A DNA stretch of 64,000 bases from positions 107,128 to 171,127 of the forward strand of contig NZ_JADOER010000008.1 of NCBI RefSeq assembly GCF_018739865.1, read 5' to 3'. This document shows positions 28,933-37,847 of the stretch, piece by piece (positions within the stretch are counted from its first letter, which is position 1; each line of letters starts with the position of its first letter). Both the position numbers and the translations under genes were made by a program. Below the pieces are notes generated by a model. It ran no database searches. It was not told the origin of the DNA and saw only the letters and a list, made by a program, of their open reading frames with translations. Origin of the DNA: Leptothoe kymatousa TAU-MAC 1615. GTDB taxonomy: Bacteria; Cyanobacteriota; Cyanobacteriia; Phormidesmidales; Phormidesmidaceae.

Positions 28933-30257
28933 CTATGGTCAGGATGCTGAATCGGAGCCCACTGTAGCTCCTGCATTATTTGTGAAAAGATACGATACTC
29001 ATCCAATGACGCCGTCTCTGCATTATTGGCGGCGGCATGCTGAATATGAACCAAGTTGTACTGCACATCGCTGCCGCAGATAGCTAAAGTAACGCTGTAA
29101 ATTTCTAGGAAGTGAATAATCCATTGACACTCTTCCCGTGGGAACTGCTCGTAGTAGCGAATTAAATCGGCGATGCGAGCATCCAGGTATGGGTGAGAAT
29201 TGGGCGAAATCAGAATTAATTTCAGCAGGACAATGGCCAGCGTGAGCGGACGACCATTGGTTAATAACAGCGTGAATAATGAAGAGGGGGTTTCCGCATC
29301 TTCCGTCATGAGGCAATCAATCACCCGATTGTTGGTCAGCAACGCCAGGGATGCATCCAGGGGCTTTTGGTCGGACTGGGTGTACAGACTATTTAATTTA
29401 TTGCCCAGCCTGGTTTCAAGGGTGACTACAAAATCGGTTTTAGTTGCCGAAAACAGCAGGTACTCCATCAGACTAGTTTTGTAGCTGCCATAGGTCAGAT
29501 CTTGGGTTTGCTCATGGAAAATGCGGGCCAAATTGCGATGGCTAAACATGCCCCGCTTGGCAACCAGGGCCTTAATAACGCGTAGGGCGCTATCGCCCAG
29601 CATGGTTGGATTAATCCGCCGATTGGTTTGCACCGGAGCCTTCTGGAAATGGGCCGTATACATGGCCAAGTCGAACTTAAACTTGTCCCGTAGCCGTTGT
29701 GACATCACCCTAGCCGCTTCCCGCTGTTCGAGGGGATTGCTGGTATTGATATATTGAGGCGCTAGCAAGTAGGCCGTATACCGTTGCGACCAATGGCGCT
29801 CTTCGTTGTTGAATCGATTTTGGACAAATAGGGTTAAGTCTTGAAAGTCGCTGCTGCCGATAAAAGCCCGTAACCACTGGCGCAATCGCTTAATCGATGG
29901 CGAAACCGACATCCTCTGAATGGCGGGATCCGCAAACAGCTGAATCAGGTTACGAATCGCTCCATACTCCCGCGCCACTTCCCAGTTATTAATGAGAATG
30001 TAGCAAGAACGCTTCAGGGTGTGGTGGAATTCCTCTGAATTATTGGCAAATAAAATTGTGTGGAGAGCGGGGGCCGTGCTGCTGCTGACGGTTTCAGTGT
30101 GTTGCAAGAAAAGGGCCTTAAACTCGCCCAGCACATCCTCCGCATGCCAAGTTTTGACGATATCCAGCAGAAAATCATAGATCGTCTGTTGAGCCTGCTG
30201 TATGTCTAGATAACGACGTCTGGGGTTAAACGAATCAGAAACTCTATTAACAACCAT
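28929..30257 (-). CDS. Hypothetical protein, alpha-helical
   Basis: 442 residues, soluble, no signal peptide or membrane segment. No family recognised. The sequence is predicted largely helical with repeated hydrophobic helices, e.g. SCYILINNWEVAREYGAI and SLFTLLLTNGRPLTLAIVLL. Codon use resembles neighbours and the frame is intact, so it is a real gene. It overlaps larC tail-to-tail by 4 bp. It may be a conserved cyanobacterial protein; function unknown. Confidence 0.7.
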   Translation of the reverse strand: MVVNRVSDSFNPRRRYLDIQQAQQTIYDFLLDIVKTWHAEDVLGEFKALFLQHTETVSSSTAPALHTILFANNSEEFHHTLKRSCYILINNWEVAREYGAIRNLIQLFADPAIQRMSVSPSIKRLRQWLRAFIGSSDFQDLTLFVQNRFNNEERHWSQRYTAYLLAPQYINTSNPLEQREAARVMSQRLRDKFKFDLAMYTAHFQKAPVQTNRRINPTMLGDSALRVIKALVAKRGMFSHRNLARIFHEQTQDLTYGSYKTSLMEYLLFSATKTDFVVTLETRLGNKLNSLYTQSDQKPLDASLALLTNNRVIDCLMTEDAETPSSLFTLLLTNGRPLTLAIVLLKLILISPNSHPYLDARIADLIRYYEQFPREECQWIIHFLEIYSVTLAICGSDVQYNLVHIQHAAANNAETASLDEYRIFSQIMQELQWAPIQHPDHS

Positions 30258-30605
30258 GCAACTTACTGGTGTATGAGGCCATTTGCCCTGCTAGCAATGG
30301 CACCTAAATAGAGGCGGAAATCTAAAACTAAGCTTATGTCTAAACACTCACTTTGTAATAATAAGTCCCCTATCTTGGAAAATATATTTAGTTAGCGGCA
30401 GGTCCATAGAAATACGGCTTTCCTGCCCATAGTGAATTTTCAGAAATAAACATGTTGCATATAGGGCCTTCTCAAGCGGCCAGATATGAACATAAATGTC
30501 TGTAGCGCGATCAAGAACTCTGGATAAATGGCCAGGTGCTGTATGAAACAACAGACAAACTATACCTAGTTTAACCAGATGATTGACCAAAAAAAGAATT
30601 AAGAA
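30258..30605. other. Gene-free region downstream of trnL
   Basis: About 350 bp, AT-rich. A minus-strand 94-codon frame (30348-30632) begins inside the tRNA (MRVQVPPPPF is the tRNA 3' end read as protein), so it is spurious. Nothing else supported. Confidence 0.5.
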
Positions 30606-30922
30606 TGGGGGCGGAGGGACTTGAACCCTCACGACCGTTTAAGGTCAGCGGATTTTCACCCTCCCACAGCTTTCGCTGTTGCCACGCTCAGCGGGCTTTG
30701 AGGATTGGACCCTCCCTTTACCCTCGACTTTACGTTAGGGTAGCTCCCGTCGGGCCTCTGCACCTTCCGCCTGGGCTTACTAGCGTTCAAGCGGCTTGGC
30801 TCAGGATTGCCTTATCTATATAGACTTAGGTTTCCCTGAGTTTGAGAGCTTACACTTAGCAGATTTCTCCACTAAGGCTCAGTTTTCTAAGTCCGCAGCG
30901 TCTACCATTCCGCCACGCCCCC
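30606..30922 (-). tRNA. trnL-UAA: tRNA-Leu (UAA), split by a group I intron
   Basis: On the minus strand the 5' exon (30922-30889, 34 nt) starts GGGGGCGTGGCGGAATGG and ends in GGACTT. The 3' exon (30656-30606, 51 nt) starts AAAATCCGC and ends GTTCAAGTCCCTCCGCCCCCA. Joined they give an 85-nt class II tRNA with a 7-bp acceptor stem, a long variable arm (GACCTTAAACGGTC), T-loop GTTCAAGTCC and anticodon UAA. The intron interrupts the anticodon after U34. CCA is not encoded. The split is the classic cyanobacterial and chloroplast arrangement. Confidence 0.97.
30657..30888 (-). other. Group I intron (232 nt) in trnL-UAA
   Basis: The insertion lies between U34 and A35 of the anticodon, the conserved site of the cyanobacterial/plastid trnL intron. 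The intron begins AGAAAACTGAG and ends with G after GGGAGGGT, as group I introns do. Core blocks AATCCTGAGCCAAG and GACGGGAGCTACCC match the conserved catalytic elements. No homing endonuclease is encoded. Self-splicing is expected. Confidence 0.95.
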
Positions 30923-31192
30923 TTAGTTAGAGCTATTGAATAGTAGCAGTAAATGACGTAATTGCTCACAAATGCTACAAATTCAAAACTCCTGTTTAAT
31001 TCCACCACCAACTGGTATTCCGCGCAACCCTCTGAATACCATGCGTCTGTTCGATTATCTAGGCGACGTTCGGGCCGCTAGATGCATCCCGCCGGAGTCG
31101 TAATCGACGTGGGCTGAGCGAGCTATGCATCCGTCGATTGCTATATGATGACTAACGGTATGTGTGAAATATGTCCACAACGCTGAGGGGCT
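30923..31192. other. Region between trnL and ndhL
   Basis: 270 bp between divergent genes. It should hold promoters for both. No distinct motif beyond scattered AT-rich hexamers. Confidence 0.4.
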
Positions 31193-31423
31193 ATGGATAA
31201 CCTTGATATTTCTCTTTTAATGACGCTGGCTACCTATGGGGGCTTGGCCGGCCTCTATTTGTTAGTGGTGCCGGCGGTGCTGCTGTTTTATCTAAAGCAG
31301 CGGTGGAACGTGGCCACATCCATAGAACGTTTGCTGATTTATTCCTTGGTGTTTGTCTTTTTCCCCGGCATGTTGCTGCTGTCGCCGTTTCTTAACTTCC
31401 GCCCCCAACGTCGTGAGATTTAG
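31193..31423 (+). CDS. ndhL: NAD(P)H-quinone oxidoreductase subunit L
   Basis: Small membrane subunit of the cyanobacterial NDH-1 complex, used for cyclic electron flow, respiration and CO2 uptake; it is specific to photosynthetic NDH. 76 residues with two membrane helices, [20 protein letters not shown] and [17 protein letters not shown]. The end [13 protein letters not shown] is characteristic. The next gene starts 2 bp after its stop, and the trio ndhL-DUF3007-trpA is a familiar cyanobacterial gene order. Confidence 0.95.
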   Translation: MDNLDISLLMTLATYGGLAGLYLLVVPAVLLFYLKQRWNVATSIERLLIYSLVFVFFPGMLLLSPFLNFRPQRREI

Positions 31424-31425
31424 CT

Positions 31426-31743
31426 ATGCGTCGGATTGATGTAATTGGCATTGGTCTGGGTGTTTTTCTAGCGGGAGGGGGTCTGTATTTAGCCCTGTCT
31501 TTGGCGGGCTTGGACGGTCTTTCGGCGGGCATTTGGAGCCAGGTAATTTTTGTGGGTGGTTTGCTGGGTTGGGTGTCCACCTATCTAACCCGGGTGTTTT
31601 CTAAGCAGATGACCTACAACCAGCAGCTTAAGGATTATGAGGATGCTGTCTTGCAGAAGCGCTTGGACGAAATGTCCGATGAAGAGCTCGCTCAGCTACA
31701 GGCGGAGCTAGATGCTGAGAAAAAGTCCCAATCGTCGTCCTAA
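31426..31743 (+). CDS. DUF3007 family membrane protein
   Basis: 105 residues: two membrane helices (VIGIGLGVFLAGGGLYLAL and WSQVIFVGGLLGWVSTYL), then a charged helical tail (LDEMSDEELAQLQAELDAEK). This matches the cyanobacterial/plastid DUF3007 family found next to ndhL. Function unknown. Translation is probably coupled with ndhL (2-bp gap). Confidence 0.85.
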   Translation: MRRIDVIGIGLGVFLAGGGLYLALSLAGLDGLSAGIWSQVIFVGGLLGWVSTYLTRVFSKQMTYNQQLKDYEDAVLQKRLDEMSDEELAQLQAELDAEKKSQSSS

Positions 31744-31792
31744 TTTCTCATTTTGCTCACAGCGCTATAGATAATTTTTGAATACATCAACT

Positions 31793-32590
31793 ATGGGTAA
31801 ATCGGTTTCAGCTCAATTTGAGGCATTGCGCGAACAGCAAAACTGCGCACTTATTCCATTTATTACGGCTGGCGATCCTGATTTAGCCGCTACTGCTGAT
31901 GCTTTGCGGGCGCTAGATCGAGCTGGGGCAAGTTTGATTGAGTTGGGGGTGCCCTATTCCGATCCGTTGGCGGATGGTCCGGTGATTCAGGCGGCGGCGA
32001 CTCGAGCCTTAGAGCATGGGGTCACGTTGGATGCGGTGCTGCAGCTGGTGGCAGAGGTGTCTCCGGAGCTGTCTGCCCCCATTATATTGTTTACGTACTA
32101 CAATCCCATCCTCAATCGGGGCATTGAAACGTTTTTGCGGGATATTTACCGGGCGGGGGCCCGGGGGTTGGTGGTGCCTGATTTGCCCCTAGAAGAGATG
32201 GATGTGTTGCTGAAACCGGCCCAGGAAATTGGCATTGAAGTGACGCTGTTGGTGGCACCCACCACGCCCAAGGAACGTATTGTTGCGATCGCACAGCAAT
32301 GCCAAGGCTTTATCTACCTGGTGAGTGTGACTGGCGTAACCGGCATGCGCACCCAAATTGAAAACCGTGTGCAGGATCTATTGAAAGATTTGCGGACGGT
32401 TACGGATAAGCCAATTGGCGTAGGTTTTGGTGTGTCATCGCCAGAGCAAGCGGCCCAGCTCAAAGATTGGGGCGCGGACGGCGTGATTGTTGGCAGTGCT
32501 TTTGTCAAACGCCTGGCGGGTTCTGGTGGGGCGAACGGTGTGGCGGAAGTTGAGAGCTTTTGTCAACAGTTGAAAACAGCCCTGAGTTAG
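31793..32590 (+). CDS. trpA: Tryptophan synthase alpha subunit
   Basis: Cleaves indole-3-glycerol phosphate to indole and glyceraldehyde-3-phosphate; indole is passed to TrpB. Signatures: [12 protein letters not shown], the catalytic Glu in [20 protein letters not shown] (about residue 50), Asp in VPDLPLEE (about 60 further on) and [15 protein letters not shown] 31793 ([15 protein letters not shown]) is preferred to an upstream TTG at 31778. 265 residues, normal. trpB is not adjacent, as usual in cyanobacteria. A terminator follows at 32609. Confidence 0.96.
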   Translation: MGKSVSAQFEALREQQNCALIPFITAGDPDLAATADALRALDRAGASLIELGVPYSDPLADGPVIQAAATRALEHGVTLDAVLQLVAEVSPELSAPIILFTYYNPILNRGIETFLRDIYRAGARGLVVPDLPLEEMDVLLKPAQEIGIEVTLLVAPTTPKERIVAIAQQCQGFIYLVSVTGVTGMRTQIENRVQDLLKDLRTVTDKPIGVGFGVSSPEQAAQLKDWGADGVIVGSAFVKRLAGSGGANGVAEVESFCQQLKTALS

Positions 32591-33351
32591 CCCTGGACTT
32601 CGGCTTAGCAAACCCCCTGGATCGATTACAGATTCAGGGGGTTTGTTTTGGCCAAAAATACGGCTGGCAGCCCGTGGTGTGAAGGAGATCTGAGGCTTGA
32701 TGCCTAAAATCTTCTTAAGATCTGTTGGTTGTTTATCAGTTTTGTGGAACAAATTTGACAACTTTTCTTGATGCCGCTCCCCGAGGGACTCTCAGCAGAC
32801 GAGGTTCGATGTTAAGGAGTGATGACAAATATGTCGGAGCGTAAAGTTAAACGATTCTTCATGCTTATTTAAGTGATCTTCAATGAAGTTGCAGATCTGC
32901 CTTAAATCAGTACATGAGAGCAGCGATCCCAACGAAATACTTAGGTGAAATCACTAGAATTTAGAGATTTTTTTTGGATTTTTCATCAAGTCTTCCTGAT
33001 GGCGATTACCTCCGTAGGACCCCCTAGAGTTTTCTAAGCGTTTTGAGGTATTGCGCTCCTTCGAATCGGAGTGTAATAATCCTTGACCAGAGAGAGGAAT
33101 AACCGTATAAATACGGCAATCTCCTTTGATTTATTGATTTGCCAAATGCGGTTGGTCAGTGATTTTTCGTAAATCTGTCGCTTTAGGTGATGGCGTATCT
33201 ACTGAGCAGTTATTTTTCAGTTTCGTTACACCGTGACTGGAGTGTCTGTTTTTCGTAGCTCCGGTTCTTTGCTTCGAGTTGCTTGTGGAAGAGAGGCGAT
33301 GTTAATAGCGGTTTGCCTTGTTGTTGGTGCCTGTGAGGGGTGGTAAAAGTT
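32591..33351. other. 760-bp leader region of the surface-protein operon
   Basis: No gene. After the trpA terminator comes a long AT-rich stretch with CCGTATAAATACGG, a 6-bp inverted repeat, near 33102. A long upstream region before a four-gene operon suggests complex control. No promoter can be assigned with confidence. Confidence 0.45.
32609..32645 (+). terminator. Intrinsic terminator of trpA
   Basis: CAAACCCCCTG (32609-32619) pairs with CAGGGGGTTTG (32635-32645), followed by TTTTGG. Confidence 0.85.
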
Positions 33352-34335
33352 GTGAAAAACCGTTCTAGAGGTGCTTTTCGGCACCTGTTTAAGACCGTAA
33401 GCTTTTTCCTGGTGGGTGTTCTAATGAGCACCCTATTGGTTTATGCCCGGGTACCGATGATGGCAGCGGTGGCCCAGGTGACGATACCCAATACGGTATC
33501 TGGAGCTTTCGATGATCCTAGTGACGATCCCGATGATCCTAATCGTCGCAGGCGGTTAGCCCCCGACGGGAATGAAACGACAATTCTAGTGGAAGGCGAT
33601 ACTGAGGCGTTGCTCAGAATCACCAAAACCGCTGATAAATCTGCTGCTGAACCCGGTGATGTGGTGATTTACCGACTGCTCGTCGAGAATTTGAGCAGTA
33701 CCAATGTGGCGTCCCCTGTGACGGTGGTGGATAACTTGCCCCGCGGCTTGGAGTACATCGAGAACTCTGTCAATACCGCCCCGACGCCCCCAAATTTGAC
33801 CTCGTTTACTGTTTCTGGGCGTCAACTAAATTTTCAGTTTGATAGCTTGGCCGCTGAGTCTATTATGCAGATTCTTTACGCGGTGACCTTAACGCCTGAT
33901 TCGGTTAGGGGTTCGGGTATTAACGTCGCTACGGCCGTCGCCCCCGGCTTCCCTTCGGCTCAAGCCGAGTTCCGTTTGACCATTCGTCCTGGCATTCTGT
34001 CCGATTGCGGCACCATTATTGGCCGAGTGTTTGTGGATAAAAACTTTGATGGAGAGCAGCAGCCCGGTGAGGCTGGTGTCCCCAATGCCGTTATCTATCT
34101 GGATGATGGTAATCGCATCATTACTGACCCAGATGGTCTCTTCTCCATGGCCAACGTGGTGTCGGGTAACCGGGTGGGTGTGATTGACCTGAGTAGCTTG
34201 CCGGGTTACACCTTGGCCCCCAACCTTTACCGCCTAGAAAACAATAGTCAGTCCAGATTGGCTCGCCTAGAACCGGGTGGTCTGGTACGGATGAACTTTG
34301 CAGTAACGCCCACATATGGGGAGGGCCAGAACTAA
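33352..34335 (+). CDS. Exported DUF11 / SdrB-like domain protein (surface operon gene 1)
   Basis: Exported surface protein. Start chosen at GTG 33352 (VKNRSRG) because GAGGGG at 33335-33340 is well spaced as ribosome site; an in-frame GTG at 33340 is the alternative. The signal peptide has basic KNRSRGAFRHLFK and core FFLVGVLMSTLLVYA. After an Asp-rich linker (DDPSDDPDDPNRRRR) comes a DUF11 Ig-like domain (LRITKTADKSAAEPGDVVIY, VTVVDNLPRGLEYI). An SdrD-B-like/SpaA-like domain follows (GRVFVDKNFDGEQQPGEAG). The stop overlaps the next start as TAATG. Probably an adhesion or structural component; inference. Confidence 0.8.
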   Translation: MKNRSRGAFRHLFKTVSFFLVGVLMSTLLVYARVPMMAAVAQVTIPNTVSGAFDDPSDDPDDPNRRRRLAPDGNETTILVEGDTEALLRITKTADKSAAEPGDVVIYRLLVENLSSTNVASPVTVVDNLPRGLEYIENSVNTAPTPPNLTSFTVSGRQLNFQFDSLAAESIMQILYAVTLTPDSVRGSGINVATAVAPGFPSAQAEFRLTIRPGILSDCGTIIGRVFVDKNFDGEQQPGEAGVPNAVIYLDDGNRIITDPDGLFSMANVVSGNRVGVIDLSSLPGYTLAPNLYRLENNSQSRLARLEPGGLVRMNFAVTPTYGEGQN

Positions 34336-37300
34336 TGATGCGTTTGTTATCTAATTCAATCTGTCTGGGGCTGCTGACGACATTTACCGGTGTGGTTGCT
34401 ATGTTGCAACCGGCTAGAGCGGCTCAAGAGCTACCCCCTGTGTCTGGTGCCAATGCTGCTGTCGCTGATTTATCAGGCTTTGACAGTCCACTTTTAGGGC
34501 AAGCCAGTGATGATTTGCCCAGCGATCTGTTGGACTCAAACACTCTCCCGATAGAGGAAGATCCAGGGGAAGCGGAAGGCTTTATTGACGAGACGATTAT
34601 TCGTCAGGTGCCCAGTACGCTGCCGCCGTTGATTAAAGATGAGCTGGGCGATGAGCTGAGCTTTGAGATTTTCCCGGCTGGGGATGCGTTTTTGCCCGCC
34701 GATGGCCGCTCTACCATGGTGTTGCGAGGCAACATCTTAGATAGTTCCGGTCGCCCCGTGCGTGAGGATGTGGTGGTCACGTTGACCACGTCTGCTGGTG
34801 CCTTTATTGGCGCGGACTACGACATTGACCGAGGCGGCTTTCAGGTATTGGCTCGCCAGGGAGAATTTGAGGCTGAGCTGCGTTCATCTCTGGATGCCCA
34901 AAGCGTTACGGTGCGGGCCAGCGCGCCAGCACGGGAGGCCTTGGGCCTAGACGGTGATGATGAGACCGCCCAGCGTCCCGAGGCAGAGCTCGATGCCTAT
35001 ACCCAGGTGATTTTCACCACCCCTTATCGGCCTTCGCTGGTGGCGGGTGTGGTTGATTTTCGCTTCGGGCCCGGAGCCACAGACTTTTGGGGCCGCTATG
35101 CTGATTTTCTGGATCCTGATGATATCGGCGACTATGAAGCCGATTTGGATGCGGGTATTTTTGCCACGGGCACCATTGGCGATTGGTTATTGACGGCGGC
35201 GTTTAATAGCGATCGCGCCCTCAATGAGCGCTGTAACGACAATCGCCTATACCGGGATGTTCAAAACTGTGAGCAGACCTATCCCACCTACGGTGATAGT
35301 TCCACCACGGAGTTTTTGACCCCATCCATCGACAGTTTCTATGTTCGGTTTGAGCAGGACTCGGAAATTGTTGGTTACGAGCCCAACTTCTTCATGTGGG
35401 GCGACTACGACACGGCGGAGTTTGCTCGGTTCTCCCAAGAGTTCTCGGCGCTGAATCGTCAGCTCCACGGCTTTAAGGGCAACTACACCTTCGGCAACGG
35501 TCTGCAGTTGACCGCCCTCTATGCCAACGATGTCAGGGCGCTCCAGCGGGACACCATTGTCCCTGATGGCACCAGTGGTTATTACTTCTTGTCTCGCCGT
35601 TTGCTGCTAGCCGGTAGTGAGGATCTCTTCTTTGAAATTGAAGAGCTGAATCGTCCGGGCACCGTAGTGGAGCGGGTGCGCCTATCGCGGGGGGTGGACT
35701 ACACCATCGATTACGATCGCGGTGCCATTCTATTCAATAGCCCTGTTTCTGCGGTGGATGCCAATCCGTTTGGGCCAGCCCTGGTGCGGCGGATTGTGGC
35801 CACTTACCAAGTGGATGGTGGGGACGCAGATGGTGATTTGTTTGGTGGACGCCTGCAATATAACTTTGACACCAGTTTAGAGAACCCAAGCTGGGTCGGT
35901 GCTTCGGCCATCTTTGAAGACCAAGGTGCCCAAGACTTTAGTCTGTTGGGGATAGATGCACTGCTGTCCTTGGGCGACAGCGGCCAGCTGGTGGCTGAAC
36001 TGGCTCGTTCCGATTTGGATACCCCCGTTACTGACGCGGAGGGTGTGGCATTTCGGGTGGAGGCCACCGGTCAGATTACTCCAGATCTTGGCGGTACGGC
36101 CTACTTTAGGAATGCTGAAAGCGGTTTTCGCAATACGGCCACTACCAGCTTCAGGGCGGGGCAAACTCGCTGGGGTGGTCAGTTGGGCTATAACCTGGGC
36201 GATACCACCCAGCTGCAGCTGCAGTTTGACCGCGAGGAAAATAAGGGGAATGAGGATCAGATTCCCACCACCTTGGATCAGTTGCTCAATCCGGGCTTAG
36301 TGCGGGCCGATGGGGCCACCGTGAATAATTCCATCACGACGCTGCGCGCAGGGGTGCAACAACAGTTTGGTTCCATTACTGGCAACTTAGACTGGGTGCA
36401 TCGCGATCGCAATGACCGAGTGACGGGGGCCGACATAGAGTCCAATTTGTTGTCCGCCGGTCTTACCTGGCCCCTGGCCGATCGGCTCACCTTCCGGGCC
36501 CAATCGGATATCGCCCTAGGCGATCAAGACGACGCCTATCCTGGCCAAACTGTCGTCGGTCTAGACTGGGACGTTCTGCCGGAAGTCACCCTGCGCTTTG
36601 CCCAGCGGTTCTTCCACGATGATGATGTGACGCCAGACGCGCTGACTACGGTGGACGCCCTGGTGAACTATGACCTGACTGACAACACCGAGTTGACCGG
36701 CCGCTACTCAATTTTGGGGGCCAATAATGGCATGAGTGGCCAGGGGGCCCTCGGGTTGAATCATCGCATTAACCTGAGCCCTGGTTTGCACATGGACTTA
36801 GGGTTCCAACGCATCTTTGGCAGCAGTTTGTCCTCTATTACGGGCGGCACCCAGTTTGTTCAACCCTACGCTGTGGGGCAATCGGCCTCCTCTTTGGGGC
36901 TAGTGAGCGGCACCACCTACACGGTGGGCGTGGAATACAGCGACAATTCCGACTTCCAAGCGAGCGCCCGGTTTGAACACCGCGATTCTGAGGATGGCGA
37001 CAACACGGTGGCTACCGTATCCGCTGCCGGTAAACTGTCCGATGCCTTAACCACATTGGCTCGGATTGAACATGCGAACTTCTCCAACCAGGCCATTACC
37101 GATCGGCTGAACAGCTCCACCAGTGCTCGTTTAGGAATTGCTTACCGTAACCCTTACAGCGATAAGTTCAACGCTCTGTTGAGCTACGAATACGCCATTA
37201 ACCCCTCCAGTACGCCCAATGCTCTGTTGGTGGGGGCGGGGTCCGATTCTATCCAAGAACACACCCTGGCCATGGAGGGCATCTATGCCCCTAGCTGGCG

Positions 37301-37847
37301 TTGGGAGTTCTATGGTAAGTATGCTCTGCGCGCTACCAATGCCGATCTAGACTCCCTCGGGGTGACCTCATCTAACGCCATCCACCTGGGGCAGTTTAGG
37401 GCCACTCACCGATTTGCCTATCGCTGGGATGTCACCGGAGAGATTCGCTACATTACCCAGCCAGAAACCAACTACGACGAAGTCGGTTTTGCCTTAGAAG
37501 CCGGCTATTACATGACGCCGGAACTGCGTTTAGGTCTGGGTTATAGCTTTGGTAGTGTGAACGATCGCTCCCTAGGGGGCAGCGGCTATCGCAGTGATGA
37601 CGGCCCCTATCTAGGGGTGACCTTCAAGGTGAATGAGCTGTGGGATCAGTTTGGTCTACAGCAGGTGGCGCCTGCGCAACAGGAAGAATCTTTGGTAGAA
37701 GCCGATAGTTCGCCGCCCGACCCGCTCAGTAATTCTGATATAGAGGCCGAAGAAGAGACCGACGACGGGGCATTGGCGGACAACATTTCGTTGGCAACTG
37801 ATGGCGATGGGGCATCTGAGCAAACAACTGATGGGGGTGAGGAGTAA
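34335..37847 (+). CDS. Ig-like plus outer-membrane beta-barrel protein, 1170 aa (surface operon gene 2)
   Basis: Signal peptide (LSNSICLGLLTTFTGVVAM, ..ARAAQ), then a disordered acidic stretch. An invasin/bacterial-Ig-like domain (about residues 110-195; STMVLRGNILDSSGRPVRED) follows. Next is a beta-rich region with the motif RGVDYTIDYDRGAILFNSPV (about 452-471). A large barrel-like part of repeated amphipathic strands with alternating pattern and N/D-rich turns runs to about residue 1105 (LRLGLGYSFGSVNDRS, YLGVTFKVNELWDQF). A 60-residue acidic tail ends the protein, beyond any barrel closure strand. I infer an outer-membrane barrel with an extracellular or periplasmic Ig arm. It is coupled to both neighbours by TAATG overlaps. 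No named family is certain. Confidence 0.75.
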   Translation: MMRLLSNSICLGLLTTFTGVVAMLQPARAAQELPPVSGANAAVADLSGFDSPLLGQASDDLPSDLLDSNTLPIEEDPGEAEGFIDETIIRQVPSTLPPLIKDELGDELSFEIFPAGDAFLPADGRSTMVLRGNILDSSGRPVREDVVVTLTTSAGAFIGADYDIDRGGFQVLARQGEFEAELRSSLDAQSVTVRASAPAREALGLDGDDETAQRPEAELDAYTQVIFTTPYRPSLVAGVVDFRFGPGATDFWGRYADFLDPDDIGDYEADLDAGIFATGTIGDWLLTAAFNSDRALNERCNDNRLYRDVQNCEQTYPTYGDSSTTEFLTPSIDSFYVRFEQDSEIVGYEPNFFMWGDYDTAEFARFSQEFSALNRQLHGFKGNYTFGNGLQLTALYANDVRALQRDTIVPDGTSGYYFLSRRLLLAGSEDLFFEIEELNRPGTVVERVRLSRGVDYTIDYDRGAILFNSPVSAVDANPFGPALVRRIVATYQVDGGDADGDLFGGRLQYNFDTSLENPSWVGASAIFEDQGAQDFSLLGIDALLSLGDSGQLVAELARSDLDTPVTDAEGVAFRVEATGQITPDLGGTAYFRNAESGFRNTATTSFRAGQTRWGGQLGYNLGDTTQLQLQFDREENKGNEDQIPTTLDQLLNPGLVRADGATVNNSITTLRAGVQQQFGSITGNLDWVHRDRNDRVTGADIESNLLSAGLTWPLADRLTFRAQSDIALGDQDDAYPGQTVVGLDWDVLPEVTLRFAQRFFHDDDVTPDALTTVDALVNYDLTDNTELTGRYSILGANNGMSGQGALGLNHRINLSPGLHMDLGFQRIFGSSLSSITGGTQFVQPYAVGQSASSLGLVSGTTYTVGVEYSDNSDFQASARFEHRDSEDGDNTVATVSAAGKLSDALTTLARIEHANFSNQAITDRLNSSTSARLGIAYRNPYSDKFNALLSYEYAINPSSTPNALLVGAGSDSIQEHTLAMEGIYAPSWRWEFYGKYALRATNADLDSLGVTSSNAIHLGQFRATHRFAYRWDVTGEIRYITQPETNYDEVGFALEAGYYMTPELRLGLGYSFGSVNDRSLGGSGYRSDDGPYLGVTFKVNELWDQFGLQQVAPAQQEESLVEADSSPPDPLSNSDIEAEEETDDGALADNISLATDGDGASEQTTDGGEE

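Noticed and set aside
30348..30632. 94-codon minus-strand frame starting MRVQVPPPPF
   Set aside because: The N-terminus is the tRNA 3' end translated; no homology features.
30605..30823. 72-codon plus-strand frame (MGAEGLEPSRPF...)
   Set aside because: It is the antisense reading of the tRNA-Leu gene and intron, a classic spurious ORF.
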